Below are positions 6,982 to 15,899 of a stretch of DNA of 64,000 nucleotides, piece after piece; position 1 is the first letter of the stretch, and the number at the start of each line of letters is the position of its first letter. The stretch covers positions 248,001-312,000 of the forward strand of contig NZ_CP094473.1 of NCBI RefSeq assembly GCF_023347535.1, written 5' to 3'. The notes under the pieces were generated by a model. The model saw nothing but the letters and a program-made list of their open reading frames with translations, did no database searches and was not told the DNA's origin. Position numbers and translations under genes: made by a program. The stretch comes from Faecalibacterium sp. HTF-F (GTDB lineage: Bacteria > Bacillota > Clostridia > Oscillospirales > Ruminococcaceae).

Positions 6982-8367
6982 ATGGGCAACGAGAACAAGT
7001 GGGAATATGATTATTCCTCTCAGAATAGACCCGAAGGCGGCACCGGCTATCCCAATGTGGGCAGCAGCGGCATGAATACCGCCAACCAGTACAATGACCC
7101 GCAGCCGGAGGCGCGCGCAGCAGAGCCTGAGACGGCCGGCGGAGCAGACGGCACCACGCCGCCGGTACAGCCGGTGCAGCCGCAGACCGGCGCAAAGCCG
7201 CCCCGCAAAAAGAAGAAGGGCACCGGCAGGCGCATCGCACGCAGTGCGGTGGCGCTGGTGCTGGCCGCAGCCATGGGCTTTGCCGGCGGCTTTGTGGGCG
7301 CAAAGTTCGGCGGCAGTGGTAAGGTGGTCATCCAGCAGGTGGCACCTTCCTCCACGGCAAGCAGCTCCGACAGCGCGGACAGCAGCATCGCCGCAGCGTC
7401 CAGCACCGGCACCGGCCTGACCACCGAGCAGGTGGCCGATATGGTCAGCCCCAGCGTGGTGGTCATTACCACCGAGCAGGTGGTCTATTCCCAGTGGTCC
7501 TGGTACGGCCAGAATCAGGTGGAGAGCGGCGCCGGCAGCGGCGTCATCATCAGCTCGGACGGCTACATCCTCACCTGCGCACACGTGGTGGACGGCGCTT
7601 CTACCATCACCGTTACCATTGGTGACAAGGACTATACCGCCACCCTCGTGGGCGAGGATACCACCAGCGATATCGCGGTCATCAAGATCGACGCCGACGG
7701 TCTGACCCCCGCCACCGTGGGCAACAGCGACGGCCTGAAGGTGGGCCAGAGCGTGATGGCTGTGGGTAACCCGCTGGGTGAGCTGGGCGGCACCGTCACC
7801 GGCGGCATGATCAGCGCTTTGAACCGCAGCGTCACCATTCAGGGCAGCAGTTCTGTGAACACCATGTCCCTGATCCAGATGGATGCTTCGGTCAGCCCCG
7901 GCAACTCCGGCGGCGGCCTGTTCAACATGAACGGTGAGCTGATCGGCATTGTGAACGCAAAATCCTCTTCCAGCGACGCCGAGGGTCTGGGCTTTGCTAT
8001 CCCCATCAACGACGCCATCAAGGTGGCGCAGGAGCTGCTGGAAAACGGCTATGTGACCGGACGGCCTTATCTGGGCATCACCTATCTGGCCGTTGAGGAT
8101 GCACAGACTGCAGCTCAGCTGGGCGTGAACGCCTACGGTGTCTACGTTATGGAGGTGGTCAAGGGCGGCCCTGCCGAGAAGGCGGGTCTTCAGGCCGGAG
8201 ACCGCATCGTGAGCGTGGACGGCACCGAGATCGCCTCTAAAGACGACCTTGGCACCCTGATGCAGAAGCATGCCGCAGGCGACACCCTCTCCATCACCAT
8301 TGCGCGTGAAGGCCAGATGCAGACGGTCAATGTGACGCTGGGCGAAAAGACGGCTTCCAACAGCTGA
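6982..8367 (+). CDS. Membrane-anchored HtrA/DegP-type serine protease with PDZ domain
   Basis: A 461-residue envelope quality-control protease. Layout: a disordered Pro/Gln-rich cytoplasmic tail (1-75), a basic patch KKKKGTGRR, one membrane helix (about 86-108), a Ser-rich linker, the trypsin-like domain (about 140-345) and a C-terminal PDZ domain (about 355-455; GPAEKAGLQAGDRIVSVDG). The catalytic triad is intact: His201 in CAHVVDG, Asp230 in SDIAVIKI, Ser309 in SPGNSGGGL. The start follows GGAAAGGAAG at 6965-6974. A TACAAT at 6914-6919 may be the -10 box, but no good -35 is seen. It resembles Bacillus HtrA/YkdA/YvtA in topology. It is monocistronic and ends at the 8377-8420 terminator. Confidence 0.93.
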   Translation: MGNENKWEYDYSSQNRPEGGTGYPNVGSSGMNTANQYNDPQPEARAAEPETAGGADGTTPPVQPVQPQTGAKPPRKKKKGTGRRIARSAVALVLAAAMGFAGGFVGAKFGGSGKVVIQQVAPSSTASSSDSADSSIAAASSTGTGLTTEQVADMVSPSVVVITTEQVVYSQWSWYGQNQVESGAGSGVIISSDGYILTCAHVVDGASTITVTIGDKDYTATLVGEDTTSDIAVIKIDADGLTPATVGNSDGLKVGQSVMAVGNPLGELGGTVTGGMISALNRSVTIQGSSSVNTMSLIQMDASVSPGNSGGGLFNMNGELIGIVNAKSSSSDAEGLGFAIPINDAIKVAQELLENGYVTGRPYLGITYLAVEDAQTAAQLGVNAYGVYVMEVVKGGPAEKAGLQAGDRIVSVDGTEIASKDDLGTLMQKHAAGDTLSITIAREGQMQTVNVTLGEKTASNS

Positions 8368-8376
8368 ACAAAATAG

Positions 8377-8420
8377 AAAACAGGAGCGGATGAGAGTTTT
8401 CCATCCGCTCCTGTTTTTTT
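8377..8420. terminator. Bidirectional terminator between htrA-like gene and pulA
   Basis: The stem AACAGGAGCGGATG / CATCCGCTCCTGTT is flanked by A-rich and T7 tracts, so it can stop transcription from both convergent genes. Its right edge touches the pulA stop codon. Confidence 0.9.
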
Positions 8421-10374
8421 ATATCTGTCCGAAGATAGTAGCGCTGTAAGGCATCAGCACGGCCTCGTGCTCGCACACCCTTGCCGGGCCGCGCCACAGG
8501 CTGGAGGAAATGCCGTCACTCAGCATCTGCCAGCGCCCAACCGGCAGCGGCACGGTCCTGCCGGCATCGGTGGGGTTGTAGAACACACACAGCGCCTGCC
8601 ATGCCGCACCATCGCCCCACTGTGCCGGCAGGAGCCAGCCCACCAGCGGCTGCTCCAGCGAGAAAAAGTGCAGGGCATCCGGCGCGTGGGGGTCGGTGCT
8701 GGAAAGCTGCGGGAACCTTGCCCGCAGCGCCAGCAGGCCGCGGTAGTAGTCCACCAGTGCATGATATTTTTCGGCCCGCTCCCAGTCCAGCCGGTTCAGC
8801 GCAGGCGAGGAGCGGTAGCTGTTGCCCTTCCCTTTTTTGGTGCGGGCAAACTCCTCGCCCGCCTGCAGGAAAGGCAGACCGAAGCTGGTCAGGTAAATGC
8901 CTGCCGCCAGCCGGTTCTGGGCAAGGGCTGTGCCGTCTGCCGCCGTGAACTCCGGCTTTTCGTACCGGACCAAAAGCAGCTTGTCCCACAGGGTGAAGTT
9001 GTCGTGGGCGGAAACATAGCTCACGATCTGGCTGGGCGCGTGGGGCGGCAGACGGTCGCTGCGGCACCATGCCGCTACCGCACCGCCGATGTCCCAGAAG
9101 CTGCCGGGCCTGCCCTCCACATAGCCCGGCTCCCGGGCGTTGAAGCAGCCGCCCTTGATGGTGTCGCGGGTGTCGTCGCAGAAGATGCCGATGCGATCGT
9201 TCAGCATGGACAGATTGGCCTTGTTGGCCTCGTACCGGTGCAGCTGGCTGCCGCCGCCCTGCCACGGCTCGCCGTACATCAGGATATCCCGCCCGCCGGG
9301 CAGCGCATCCAGCGCGGCGCGCACGGCGTTGATGGTCTCCACATCGTACAGGCCCATCAGGTCGAACCGGAAGCCGTCGATGTGGTATTCCTGCGCCCAG
9401 TAGAGGATGGAATCGATCATATACCGCCGGGCCATGGGCCGCTCGCTGGCAAATTCGTTGCCGCAGCCGCTGCCGTTGGAAAAGCTGCCGTCCTCGTTCT
9501 GGCGGAAAAAGTAGCAGGGCACGGTATCGTTCAGCGGGTTCTCATTGCGATACATGTGGTTGTATACCACATCCATCACCACGCCGATGCCTGCCGCGTG
9601 CAGGGCTGCGATCATTTCCCGGCACTCCCGGATGCGCACCTCGCCGCGGGTGGGGTCGGTGGAATAGCTGCCCTCGGGCACATTGTAGTTGGTGGGGTCA
9701 TAGCCCCAGTTGTACTGCCGCAGCAGCGGCTTTGCCTCGTCTACGCTGCCAAAGTCGAAAATGGGCATCAGCTGCACATACTTCACGCCCAGACGCCGGA
9801 GGTAGTTCAGGCAGGTGGGGTGGATGCCGTCCCCGTGCAGGGTGGTGCCTTGCTGGGTAAAGGCCATGAACTTGCCCCGCCATGCCGGGCGCACGCCGCT
9901 GGCAGCATCCTGCGAGAAGTCGCGCACGTTCACCTCCCACACTGCGCGCTGCTCCGGTGGGATGACCGGACGCACATCCCGCTCCCACCCGGAGGGGGCG
10001 GTGCGGGCAAGGTCCACGATCATGCTGCGGGTGCCGTTCACACCGGCAGCGCGGGCGTAGGGGTCGCCGGTCTGGCGCGAAATGCCATCCACTGTGACCG
10101 TATAGGTATAGTATCGTCCGTGCTGGTCGCCGGGCAGATAGATGCTCCACACCCCCTGCTGCCCCCGCTCCAGCGGCAGGGTGCCTATGGGCTCACCGCC
10201 GCTGCCTTTGCGGTAAAGGCTGACCTCCACCCTCTGCGCCGTGGGTGCCCACAGGCGCAGATGGGTGCCGGAAACAGCATATTCCTGCCCCAGCGGGCCG
10301 GTGTAGGTGGTTTGAAGGTCAAAGGAGATGCTCTCGTATAGCGTTTTCAGTTCGGCTGGCGTTTTGACGGTCAT
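8419..10374 (-). CDS. pulA: Type I pullulanase
   Basis: A GH13 debranching enzyme that cleaves alpha-1,6 bonds in pullulan, glycogen and amylopectin. It has 651 residues. An N-terminal CBM48-type beta domain (about 1-110) precedes the barrel. Seen: the pullulanase signature YNWGYDP, region I DVVYNH, nucleophile Asp338 in GFRFDLMG, acid/base Glu369 in YGEPW and Asp458 in VSAHDN. No signal peptide is present, so it acts inside the cell, probably on glycogen or imported limit dextrins. The frame stays open upstream to 10689, but the ATG at 10374 (MTVKTPAEL) is chosen because family homology starts there and GAAGGAA lies upstream. It has its own promoter (10443-10415). Confidence 0.92.
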   Translation of the reverse strand: MTVKTPAELKTLYESISFDLQTTYTGPLGQEYAVSGTHLRLWAPTAQRVEVSLYRKGSGGEPIGTLPLERGQQGVWSIYLPGDQHGRYYTYTVTVDGISRQTGDPYARAAGVNGTRSMIVDLARTAPSGWERDVRPVIPPEQRAVWEVNVRDFSQDAASGVRPAWRGKFMAFTQQGTTLHGDGIHPTCLNYLRRLGVKYVQLMPIFDFGSVDEAKPLLRQYNWGYDPTNYNVPEGSYSTDPTRGEVRIRECREMIAALHAAGIGVVMDVVYNHMYRNENPLNDTVPCYFFRQNEDGSFSNGSGCGNEFASERPMARRYMIDSILYWAQEYHIDGFRFDLMGLYDVETINAVRAALDALPGGRDILMYGEPWQGGGSQLHRYEANKANLSMLNDRIGIFCDDTRDTIKGGCFNAREPGYVEGRPGSFWDIGGAVAAWCRSDRLPPHAPSQIVSYVSAHDNFTLWDKLLLVRYEKPEFTAADGTALAQNRLAAGIYLTSFGLPFLQAGEEFARTKKGKGNSYRSSPALNRLDWERAEKYHALVDYYRGLLALRARFPQLSSTDPHAPDALHFFSLEQPLVGWLLPAQWGDGAAWQALCVFYNPTDAGRTVPLPVGRWQMLSDGISSSLWRGPARVCEHEAVLMPYSATIFGQI

Positions 10375-10414
10375 AGTTTCTTCATTCCTTCTTGCAGATT
10401 TCCTATCAGATATA

Positions 10415-10443
10415 AGTGTAAACACCGGCGGTCTTTTTTGCAA
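10415..10443 (-). promoter_or_regulatory. pulA promoter
   Basis: Read leftward, TTGCAA (10443-10438) and TACACT (10420-10415) are 17 bases apart. It diverges from the promoter at 10451-10479; the two -35 boxes are only seven bases apart, so the two genes may be co-regulated. Confidence 0.6.
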
Positions 10444-10450
10444 GAGGGAA

Positions 10451-10479
10451 TTGCAAAACCTGTCCGGGTACACTATACT
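10451..10479 (+). promoter_or_regulatory. Promoter of the tandem AAA+ ATPase gene
   Basis: TTGCAA (10451-10456) and TATACT (10474-10479) are 17 bases apart and lie 31 bases before the start codon. Confidence 0.65.
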
Positions 10480-10510
10480 GGAAGAAAACGACAAAAACGG
10501 AGGGCAAACC

Positions 10511-12556
10511 ATGGCATATACCGACGATTGGGAAAACCTTATGAACGGTGTGTTCGGTGCAGGGGGCAGGCCGCGCTTTGGCGGCACCGCCCAGCCGGAG
10601 GCGAAGCCGCAGAAATCCGGGACCTCAGCCGTGCCGGACCTGAACGCTGCCCTGCTGGAAAACCAGAAGCAGCTGGATGCCCTGCTCAAAAAGCAGAATG
10701 CTCAGCTCAGAACCAAGGATGACGCGGTGCAGTCTGCACTGAAGGACAGCCGCCAGATGCTGCGGGATATGGAAGCCGACGGTCTGCTTGCCAAAGGTAC
10801 GGCAGACCTGCCCGCCGAGCAGCTGGGCAGCTTTGAGGGCCTTGCCGCCGAGGTGAAAAAGACCGTGCTCGGGCAGGACGCCTTTGTGGACAGTGTGGTG
10901 CGCGCCATGCGCCGGCCCTTTGTGCTGGGCACCGAGCGCCCTGCGGCACGCAACGTGATCCTGATCTGCGGAGGTGCAGGCACCGGACGGCACTTTGCGC
11001 TGGCAGAGACCGCCCGCATCATGGCGGCGCGGGGCCTGTTGCAGAGCGACAAAACCGCAGTGGTGGACCTTGCCCTCTACCCCAATTCCGGTGCGGAAAA
11101 GCTGTTTTTGCAGGATCTGTACGCGGCCCTGCACGCACCCGGGGAGATCGTGATCTTTGAGCACTACGAAAGCTGCCACCCCGGCTTCCTGAAAATGCTG
11201 TCCGATCTGGCCGTCAAGGGCAGTGCGCCGCTTTCCAGCCGGTATCTGGTGAACAAGGAGGGCATCCTTGTGGATGCGGGCACGGCGCTGGCCCCGGGCG
11301 CAGTGAGCAGCATCACCCCCTGCGGCAAGTACCTCATCTTCTTTTCCCGCAAGGGCCGGGACGCGCTGGCCGATAAGTTCGGTGCGCCCTTTGTGGCGGC
11401 GGTGGGCGATGTGTGCGCCACCAGCGCCTTTGCCCGCGAGGACCTTGCAGCGCTGGCGGCGCAGCAGCTGAATGCGCTGGCCCAGAAGGTGAGCGCCCGC
11501 CTTGGTCTGACCCTCTGTGCAGGGGCCGATGTGCGGGACTATGTTGCAGCCCGGTGCACCAAAGAAAAGGGCGCAGCGGGCCTTGGGGAAGCCTGTGATG
11601 AGATCTTCCGTGCCCTGAGTGAATACTGCCTGCAGACCGATGCAAAGCTTACCGGCACTGTCACCCTGACCGCAAAGCCGGAGGGCGTGCAGTTTGCACT
11701 GAACAATGCCGCCCCCGCCGACCTGTCTGCCCTGCTGCCCGCCGAGTACACGGGGGCCGCAGAAGCGGTCCGCGCAGAGCTTGACGGCCTTGTGGGCCTT
11801 GGGGCGGTCAAGGAGTATGTGTTCGGTCTGGCGGATAACCTGCAGGTGCAGCAGCGCCGCGCGGCGGCAGGCTTCAAGACTGCCAGCCTTTCCATGCACA
11901 TGATCTTCACCGGCAACCCGGGCACCGGCAAGACCACCATTGCCCGGCTGGTGGCAAAGTACCTCAAGGCCATCGGCGCGCTGAAGGGCGGCCAGCTGGT
12001 GGAAGTGACCCGCGCCGACCTTGTGGGCCGCTACACCGGCCACACCGCCCCGCTGACCAATAGCGTCATCGAGAGCGCGCTGGGCGGTGTGCTGTTCATC
12101 GACGAAGCCTACAGCCTCTACCGCGGCGAGCAGGACAGCTTTGGCCTCGAAGCCATCGACACCCTTGTGAAGGGCATGGAGGACCACCGGGACGAGCTGG
12201 TGGTCGTTCTGGCGGGCTACACCCGGGAGATGGAAGTGTTCCTTACCGCCAACAGCGGTCTTGCCAGCCGCTTCCCCAACAAGATCGAGTTCCCGGACTA
12301 CACGGCAGACGAGCTGCTGGACATCACCAACGTGCTGGCAAAAGGCAAGGGCTACCGCCTTGCCGAGGGCTGCACCTTCCCGCTTTTGGGCTACTACAAG
12401 CGCCGTCAGGCGCTGGACAGCCGCACCGCCGGCAACGGCCGTCTTGCCCGCAACACGTTGGAAAAGGCCATCTTCCACCAGAGCCGCCGCCTTGTGGCAG
12501 AGCCGGACGCGGAGCTGGATCTGATCCTGCCCGGCGATCTGGAATTTGAGGAATAA
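10511..12556 (+). CDS. Tandem AAA+ ATPase: degenerate Clp-like module plus active CbbX/SpoVK-like module
   Basis: A 681-residue cytoplasmic protein. A predicted coiled coil (about 35-80) leads into a first AAA+ module (about 95-330) whose VLGQDAFVDSVVRAMRRP start resembles the Clp D2 domain. Its P-loop reads GGAGTGRH (Arg160 in place of the Walker Lys) and its Walker B is IVIFEHYE, so it probably cannot hydrolyse ATP. A second module (about 420-681) is CbbX/SpoVK/EccA-like and intact: GNPGTGKTT with Lys474, FIDEAYSL with Asp531, and LASRFPNKIEFPDY carrying the arginine finger. CbbX-type ATPases remodel partner proteins, but no partner is encoded beside it. The start at 10511 follows CGGAGGG. 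The gene is monocistronic with its own promoter and terminator, opposite pulA. Function is unknown. Confidence 0.85.
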   Translation: MAYTDDWENLMNGVFGAGGRPRFGGTAQPEAKPQKSGTSAVPDLNAALLENQKQLDALLKKQNAQLRTKDDAVQSALKDSRQMLRDMEADGLLAKGTADLPAEQLGSFEGLAAEVKKTVLGQDAFVDSVVRAMRRPFVLGTERPAARNVILICGGAGTGRHFALAETARIMAARGLLQSDKTAVVDLALYPNSGAEKLFLQDLYAALHAPGEIVIFEHYESCHPGFLKMLSDLAVKGSAPLSSRYLVNKEGILVDAGTALAPGAVSSITPCGKYLIFFSRKGRDALADKFGAPFVAAVGDVCATSAFAREDLAALAAQQLNALAQKVSARLGLTLCAGADVRDYVAARCTKEKGAAGLGEACDEIFRALSEYCLQTDAKLTGTVTLTAKPEGVQFALNNAAPADLSALLPAEYTGAAEAVRAELDGLVGLGAVKEYVFGLADNLQVQQRRAAAGFKTASLSMHMIFTGNPGTGKTTIARLVAKYLKAIGALKGGQLVEVTRADLVGRYTGHTAPLTNSVIESALGGVLFIDEAYSLYRGEQDSFGLEAIDTLVKGMEDHRDELVVVLAGYTREMEVFLTANSGLASRFPNKIEFPDYTADELLDITNVLAKGKGYRLAEGCTFPLLGYYKRRQALDSRTAGNGRLARNTLEKAIFHQSRRLVAEPDAELDLILPGDLEFEE

Positions 12557-12569
12557 CTTCCATATATGA

Positions 12570-12606
12570 GAACGGCTCCTACCCAATGGGCAGGAGCCGT
12601 TCTTTT
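12570..12606. terminator. Bidirectional terminator
   Basis: The stem GAACGGCTCCT / AGGAGCCGTTC is followed by TTTT. It lies between the AAA+ gene and the convergent WYL regulator. Confidence 0.8.
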
Positions 12607-12609
12607 CGG

Positions 12610-13569
12610 TTATTGATGCATCTCCGCTAATTTTTGGGCCATTTCCCGCATCCCCTGCCGCACCTCGGCGGGGGCAGTCACTTCCACCTTGCCGTCAAAG
12701 CCGCACACCCAGCCGTAGAACTGGGGGCTGACGCACACCGGCACATCAAAGTGGAAGTGGGTGCCGTCTTCTTCCGGAACAAAGACCGGTGCTTTGCCAA
12801 AACGGTCGCGCATGGCGCTTTCAAGGTCGGCGGTGCAGCGCAGGGTGACCAGATGCTCCGGCCCGCCGAACATGCTGAAGTGCTTGCGCAGGTAGGCGGG
12901 CAGGTCGAACTGGCGGAACTCGGCTTTGCCCCGGCGCGCTTCGTCCAGCACTGTCACGGCAGACATGCGGTCCACACGGTAGTTGCGGATGCCCGCAGGT
13001 TCTTTCTCGTCCTGATAGGCAATGAGGTAGTAGCACCCGCCGTCCCACGCCAGCCGCCATGGGCTCACGGTGCGGGTGCCGTCTTTTTTGTACCGGAAGC
13101 TCACCATCCGGCCTGCGTTGATGGCGCTGTGCAGGGCGTCGATGCTGTACAGCAGGGTGTGGCTGTCGCTTTTGGGGCGGCCGTCCACATACACCTGACG
13201 CTGCAGCTGGGAACCCTCGTAGTCGGAGCAGAGGGCTTCCAGCTTGTGGATGAGCTTTCGGCTGGTGCGGGCAGAGATGACCTTGCTGGCCTGCACGGCA
13301 TCCACCAGCAGCTTGAGCTCCGAGAGCTCAAAGGTGCGGCTGGCCAGCCAGTAGCCGCCGCCGCGCCCCCGCTGCAGCTGGACGTCAAAGCCCAGAGAGC
13401 GCAGGGTGTCGATATCGCTGTAAATGCTCTTGCGCTCGGCAAGGATGCCCTGCTGCTCCAACAGCTGCACCAGCTGGGGAACATTGAGCAGGTGTTCTTC
13501 ATCGGTCTTTTGCTCAAGGATGCGCAAAAGGGTCAAAAGCTTGGATTTCTGGCCTTCCTGCTTGGGCAT
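12610..13569 (-). CDS. HTH-WYL transcriptional regulator
   Basis: A 319-residue regulator with an N-terminal winged HTH of the HTH_11 type (about 5-70; ERKSIYSDIDTLRSLGF is the recognition region), a WYL ligand-sensing domain (about 140-215; LAWDGGCYYLIAYQDE takes the WYL position) and a C-terminal WCX extension (about 230-319). WYL proteins sense small ligands or nucleic acids and regulate diverse genes. It starts 29 bases after the tyrA stop with a GGAGG ribosome binding site, on the same strand, so it may be the last gene of the aromatic operon. Whether it controls that operon is not shown by the sequence. Confidence 0.9.
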   Translation of the reverse strand: MPKQEGQKSKLLTLLRILEQKTDEEHLLNVPQLVQLLEQQGILAERKSIYSDIDTLRSLGFDVQLQRGRGGGYWLASRTFELSELKLLVDAVQASKVISARTSRKLIHKLEALCSDYEGSQLQRQVYVDGRPKSDSHTLLYSIDALHSAINAGRMVSFRYKKDGTRTVSPWRLAWDGGCYYLIAYQDEKEPAGIRNYRVDRMSAVTVLDEARRGKAEFRQFDLPAYLRKHFSMFGGPEHLVTLRCTADLESAMRDRFGKAPVFVPEEDGTHFHFDVPVCVSPQFYGWVCGFDGKVEVTAPAEVRQGMREMAQKLAEMHQ

Positions 13570-13598
13570 GGCAATACCTCCGGCTTTCCAAATTCAGG

Positions 13599-14462
13599 TT
13601 ATTCGGGCAGTTTTTTGTCAAAGGCCGCACGGCGCTGGGTGGAAAGACGGAACATCTGTTCCAGCTTATCCCGGTCGTCGGCCACGAGAGCAGAGCGCAT
13701 TTCCTGCAGAGCGGCATCGAACTGGTCGATCTCGCTGATCAGGTTCTGCTTGTTCCACAAAAACAGTTCTGCCCACATTTTATCGTTGATGCGTGCAATG
13801 CGGGTCAGATCCCGGAAGGAGTCTCCGGTGTATTCGCACAGCGAAGAGTTGTCGTTGGCGCACATCAGGCTCACGGCGATGGCGTGGCACAGCTGGCTCA
13901 CGTAGCCGACCATCCGGTCGTGCTCCTGCACCGTCAGGGTGCAGATGTGGTGGAAGCCCAGCACTTCGGCCAGCTCCTGCAGCCACTGGATGGCCTCCGG
14001 GGTGTTCTTTTCGGTGGGAGTGATGATGAAGTTGGCGGGGGCAAAATTCACCTCGGCGGCGTGCTCCACGCTGGAAGTCTCGCGGCCCGCCATGGGGTGG
14101 CTGGCAATGAACTCCACGCCTGCCGGGCACATGGCCTGCACCGGCTCCACAAGGCCGGTCTTTACGCCGGACACATCCGTAAAAATGCAGCCGGGCTTGA
14201 GCAGATGCCCGTAGGTTTTGAACCACTCCAGCAGGGCTGTGGGATACAGACCGAAGATGATGTGGTCGGCCTGCTGTACCAGATCCTCAAAATCGTGGGT
14301 CTTGCCGCTGGCGATATAGCCGTGGCTGAGGGCGTACTGCAAATGCCCCTCGCTGCGGTTGATGCCGTCCACATGGAAGCCGGCTTTCGTCAGCTCCAGT
14401 GCGTACTTGCCGCCCAGCAGGCCAAGGCCCACCACGAGATAACGCTTTGTTTTATCTAACAT
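13599..14462 (-). CDS. tyrA: Prephenate dehydrogenase
   Basis: It oxidatively decarboxylates prephenate to 4-hydroxyphenylpyruvate, the committed step to tyrosine. It has 287 residues. Seen: the dinucleotide-binding motif VVGLGLLGGKYA (about 9-20), the SGVKT segment, the family signature FIASHPMAGRE with the catalytic His, and the all-alpha dimerisation domain (about 170-287). No ACT domain follows, so feedback by tyrosine through ACT is not expected. The ATG at 14462 lies inside the aroA end (11-base overlap), so translation is probably coupled. The open frame continues upstream, but homology begins at MLDKTKRYL. Confidence 0.93.
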   Translation of the reverse strand: MLDKTKRYLVVGLGLLGGKYALELTKAGFHVDGINRSEGHLQYALSHGYIASGKTHDFEDLVQQADHIIFGLYPTALLEWFKTYGHLLKPGCIFTDVSGVKTGLVEPVQAMCPAGVEFIASHPMAGRETSSVEHAAEVNFAPANFIITPTEKNTPEAIQWLQELAEVLGFHHICTLTVQEHDRMVGYVSQLCHAIAVSLMCANDNSSLCEYTGDSFRDLTRIARINDKMWAELFLWNKQNLISEIDQFDAALQEMRSALVADDRDKLEQMFRLSTQRRAAFDKKLPE

Positions 14463-15729
14463 GTTCCACCTCCGCGCCCAAGGGCTTGATGGCCTCAAAG
14501 AAATTCGGCCAGCTTTTTGTGATGGCTTCGGCATCGTCCACCGTCAGGGGGATGCCTGTGGCAAGGCTCAGCACCGCAAGGCTCATGACCACACGGTGGT
14601 CGTTGTGGCCGTGCAAAACGCCCGCCGGGGCGTGCAGCCTGTCTGCGCAGCCCTGCACCGTGATGGTGCCGCCCTCGCTTTCCACTAGGCCGCCCACTGC
14701 GCGCAGCTCGGCCTCCATGGCCGCGATGCGGTCGCTCTCCTTCAGGCGCAGCCGCTCTGCGTTGCGGATGACCGTGGTGCCCTCGCACAGCAGCCCCAGC
14801 ACCATGAGCACAGGGCCAAGGTCGGGGCAGTCCGCAAGGTCGATGTCCACTCCGTGCAGGGGGGCCTTTTCAAAAGAGATGCCCTCTGCCGTGCGGGTAA
14901 ACACCGCGCCGCACCGGCGCAGGATGTCCAGAATGGCGGCGTCTCCCTGCAGGGTGTCCGGAGCAAGGCCGGTGATGGTCACGCTGCCGCACGCAGCCCC
15001 CAGCACCGCCGGGAACGCGGCCTGACTGTAATCGCCCTCTACGGTATAATCGCAGGGGTGATAGGTCTGCCCGCCCGGGAGAACAAGGGTGTTTTCGTCC
15101 TGCCAGCGGCTCTCGACGCCAAAGGCTGCCTGCACCGCACGGGTCATGTCGATGTAGCTGCGGCTCTCCACCGGCGGGATAAGGTGCAGCGTGCTGTCTC
15201 CGGCCAGCAGCGGCAGGGCAAACAGCAGCCCGCTGATGAACTGGCTGGACACGTTGCCTGCCAGCCGGTAGCTGCCGGGGGTCAGTGCGCCCTCTACGGT
15301 CAGCCCGGCAGCGCTCTGCTCAAACCGCAGGCCCTGCTCCCGGTACAGAGCTTCATACACCGACTGGGGACGCTCCATCAGCCGCCCGCGGCCGGTGAAG
15401 GTCACAGCCTGTCCGGTCAGGCTGGCGATGGGGATGAGAAAGCGCAGGGTGCTGCCGCTCTCGCAGCAGTCCACCGGCGCGGCGAGGGGCACAAAATGTC
15501 CCAGTCCTTCCACCACGGCATCGTCTGCGCCGGTGCGCACACGGGCGCACAGCTGTGCCGCTGCGCCCAGCGTGGCGGAGATGTCCTTGCTGAATTCCAG
15601 ATTGGTGATATGGCTGCGTCCTTCGGCCAGCGCGGCGCAGAGCACTGCACGGTGGGCCATGCTCTTGCTGGGCGGGGCGATGATGGTGCCGGAAATTTTA
15701 CGGGGGGATCGTATTATTGTTACAAGCAT
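14452..15729 (-). CDS. aroA: 3-phosphoshikimate 1-carboxyvinyltransferase (EPSP synthase)
   Basis: It joins shikimate 3-phosphate and phosphoenolpyruvate to give EPSP, step six of the shikimate pathway. It has 425 residues, the usual length. Seen: APPSKSMAHRAVLCAAL (phosphate binding, about 15-31), SGSTLRFLIPIA (about 88-99), SQFISGLLFALPLL, the catalytic Asp in DLGPVLMV, RLRLKESDRI and GHNDHRVVMSLAV. The start is taken at 15729 (MLVTIIRSPRK) with an AAAGGG site upstream. The frame is open further but runs into the repeat at 15752-15884, which separates it from aroF. It overlaps tyrA by 11 bases. Confidence 0.95.
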   Translation of the reverse strand: MLVTIIRSPRKISGTIIAPPSKSMAHRAVLCAALAEGRSHITNLEFSKDISATLGAAAQLCARVRTGADDAVVEGLGHFVPLAAPVDCCESGSTLRFLIPIASLTGQAVTFTGRGRLMERPQSVYEALYREQGLRFEQSAAGLTVEGALTPGSYRLAGNVSSQFISGLLFALPLLAGDSTLHLIPPVESRSYIDMTRAVQAAFGVESRWQDENTLVLPGGQTYHPCDYTVEGDYSQAAFPAVLGAACGSVTITGLAPDTLQGDAAILDILRRCGAVFTRTAEGISFEKAPLHGVDIDLADCPDLGPVLMVLGLLCEGTTVIRNAERLRLKESDRIAAMEAELRAVGGLVESEGGTITVQGCADRLHAPAGVLHGHNDHRVVMSLAVLSLATGIPLTVDDAEAITKSWPNFFEAIKPLGAEVEHVR

Positions 15730-15751
15730 AGATAAACCCTTTAGGCGGCTT

Positions 15752-15884
15752 GCCCTCTCCGTCATCGCTTACGCGATGCCACCTCTCCCAAAGTGAGAGG
15801 CTTTGGCAGTACGGCAAAGTTTCCGGTTTTGCCAAGGGCTCCCCCTTTGGGGGAGCTGTCGAACGAATGTGAGACTGAGAGGGC
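15752..15884. repeat. CCCTCTC-type palindromic repeat, copy 2 (long form), inside the aro operon
   Basis: The ends GCCCTCTC (15752-15759) and GAGAGGGC (15877-15884) are inverted repeats. The interior closely follows copy 1, including TTTTGCCAAGGGCT and the CTCCCCCTTTGGGGGAG hairpin. It sits between the aroF stop region and the aroA start and could attenuate or stabilise the downstream message. Confidence 0.85.
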
Positions 15885-15899
15885 GAGGACGCTTGCCTT

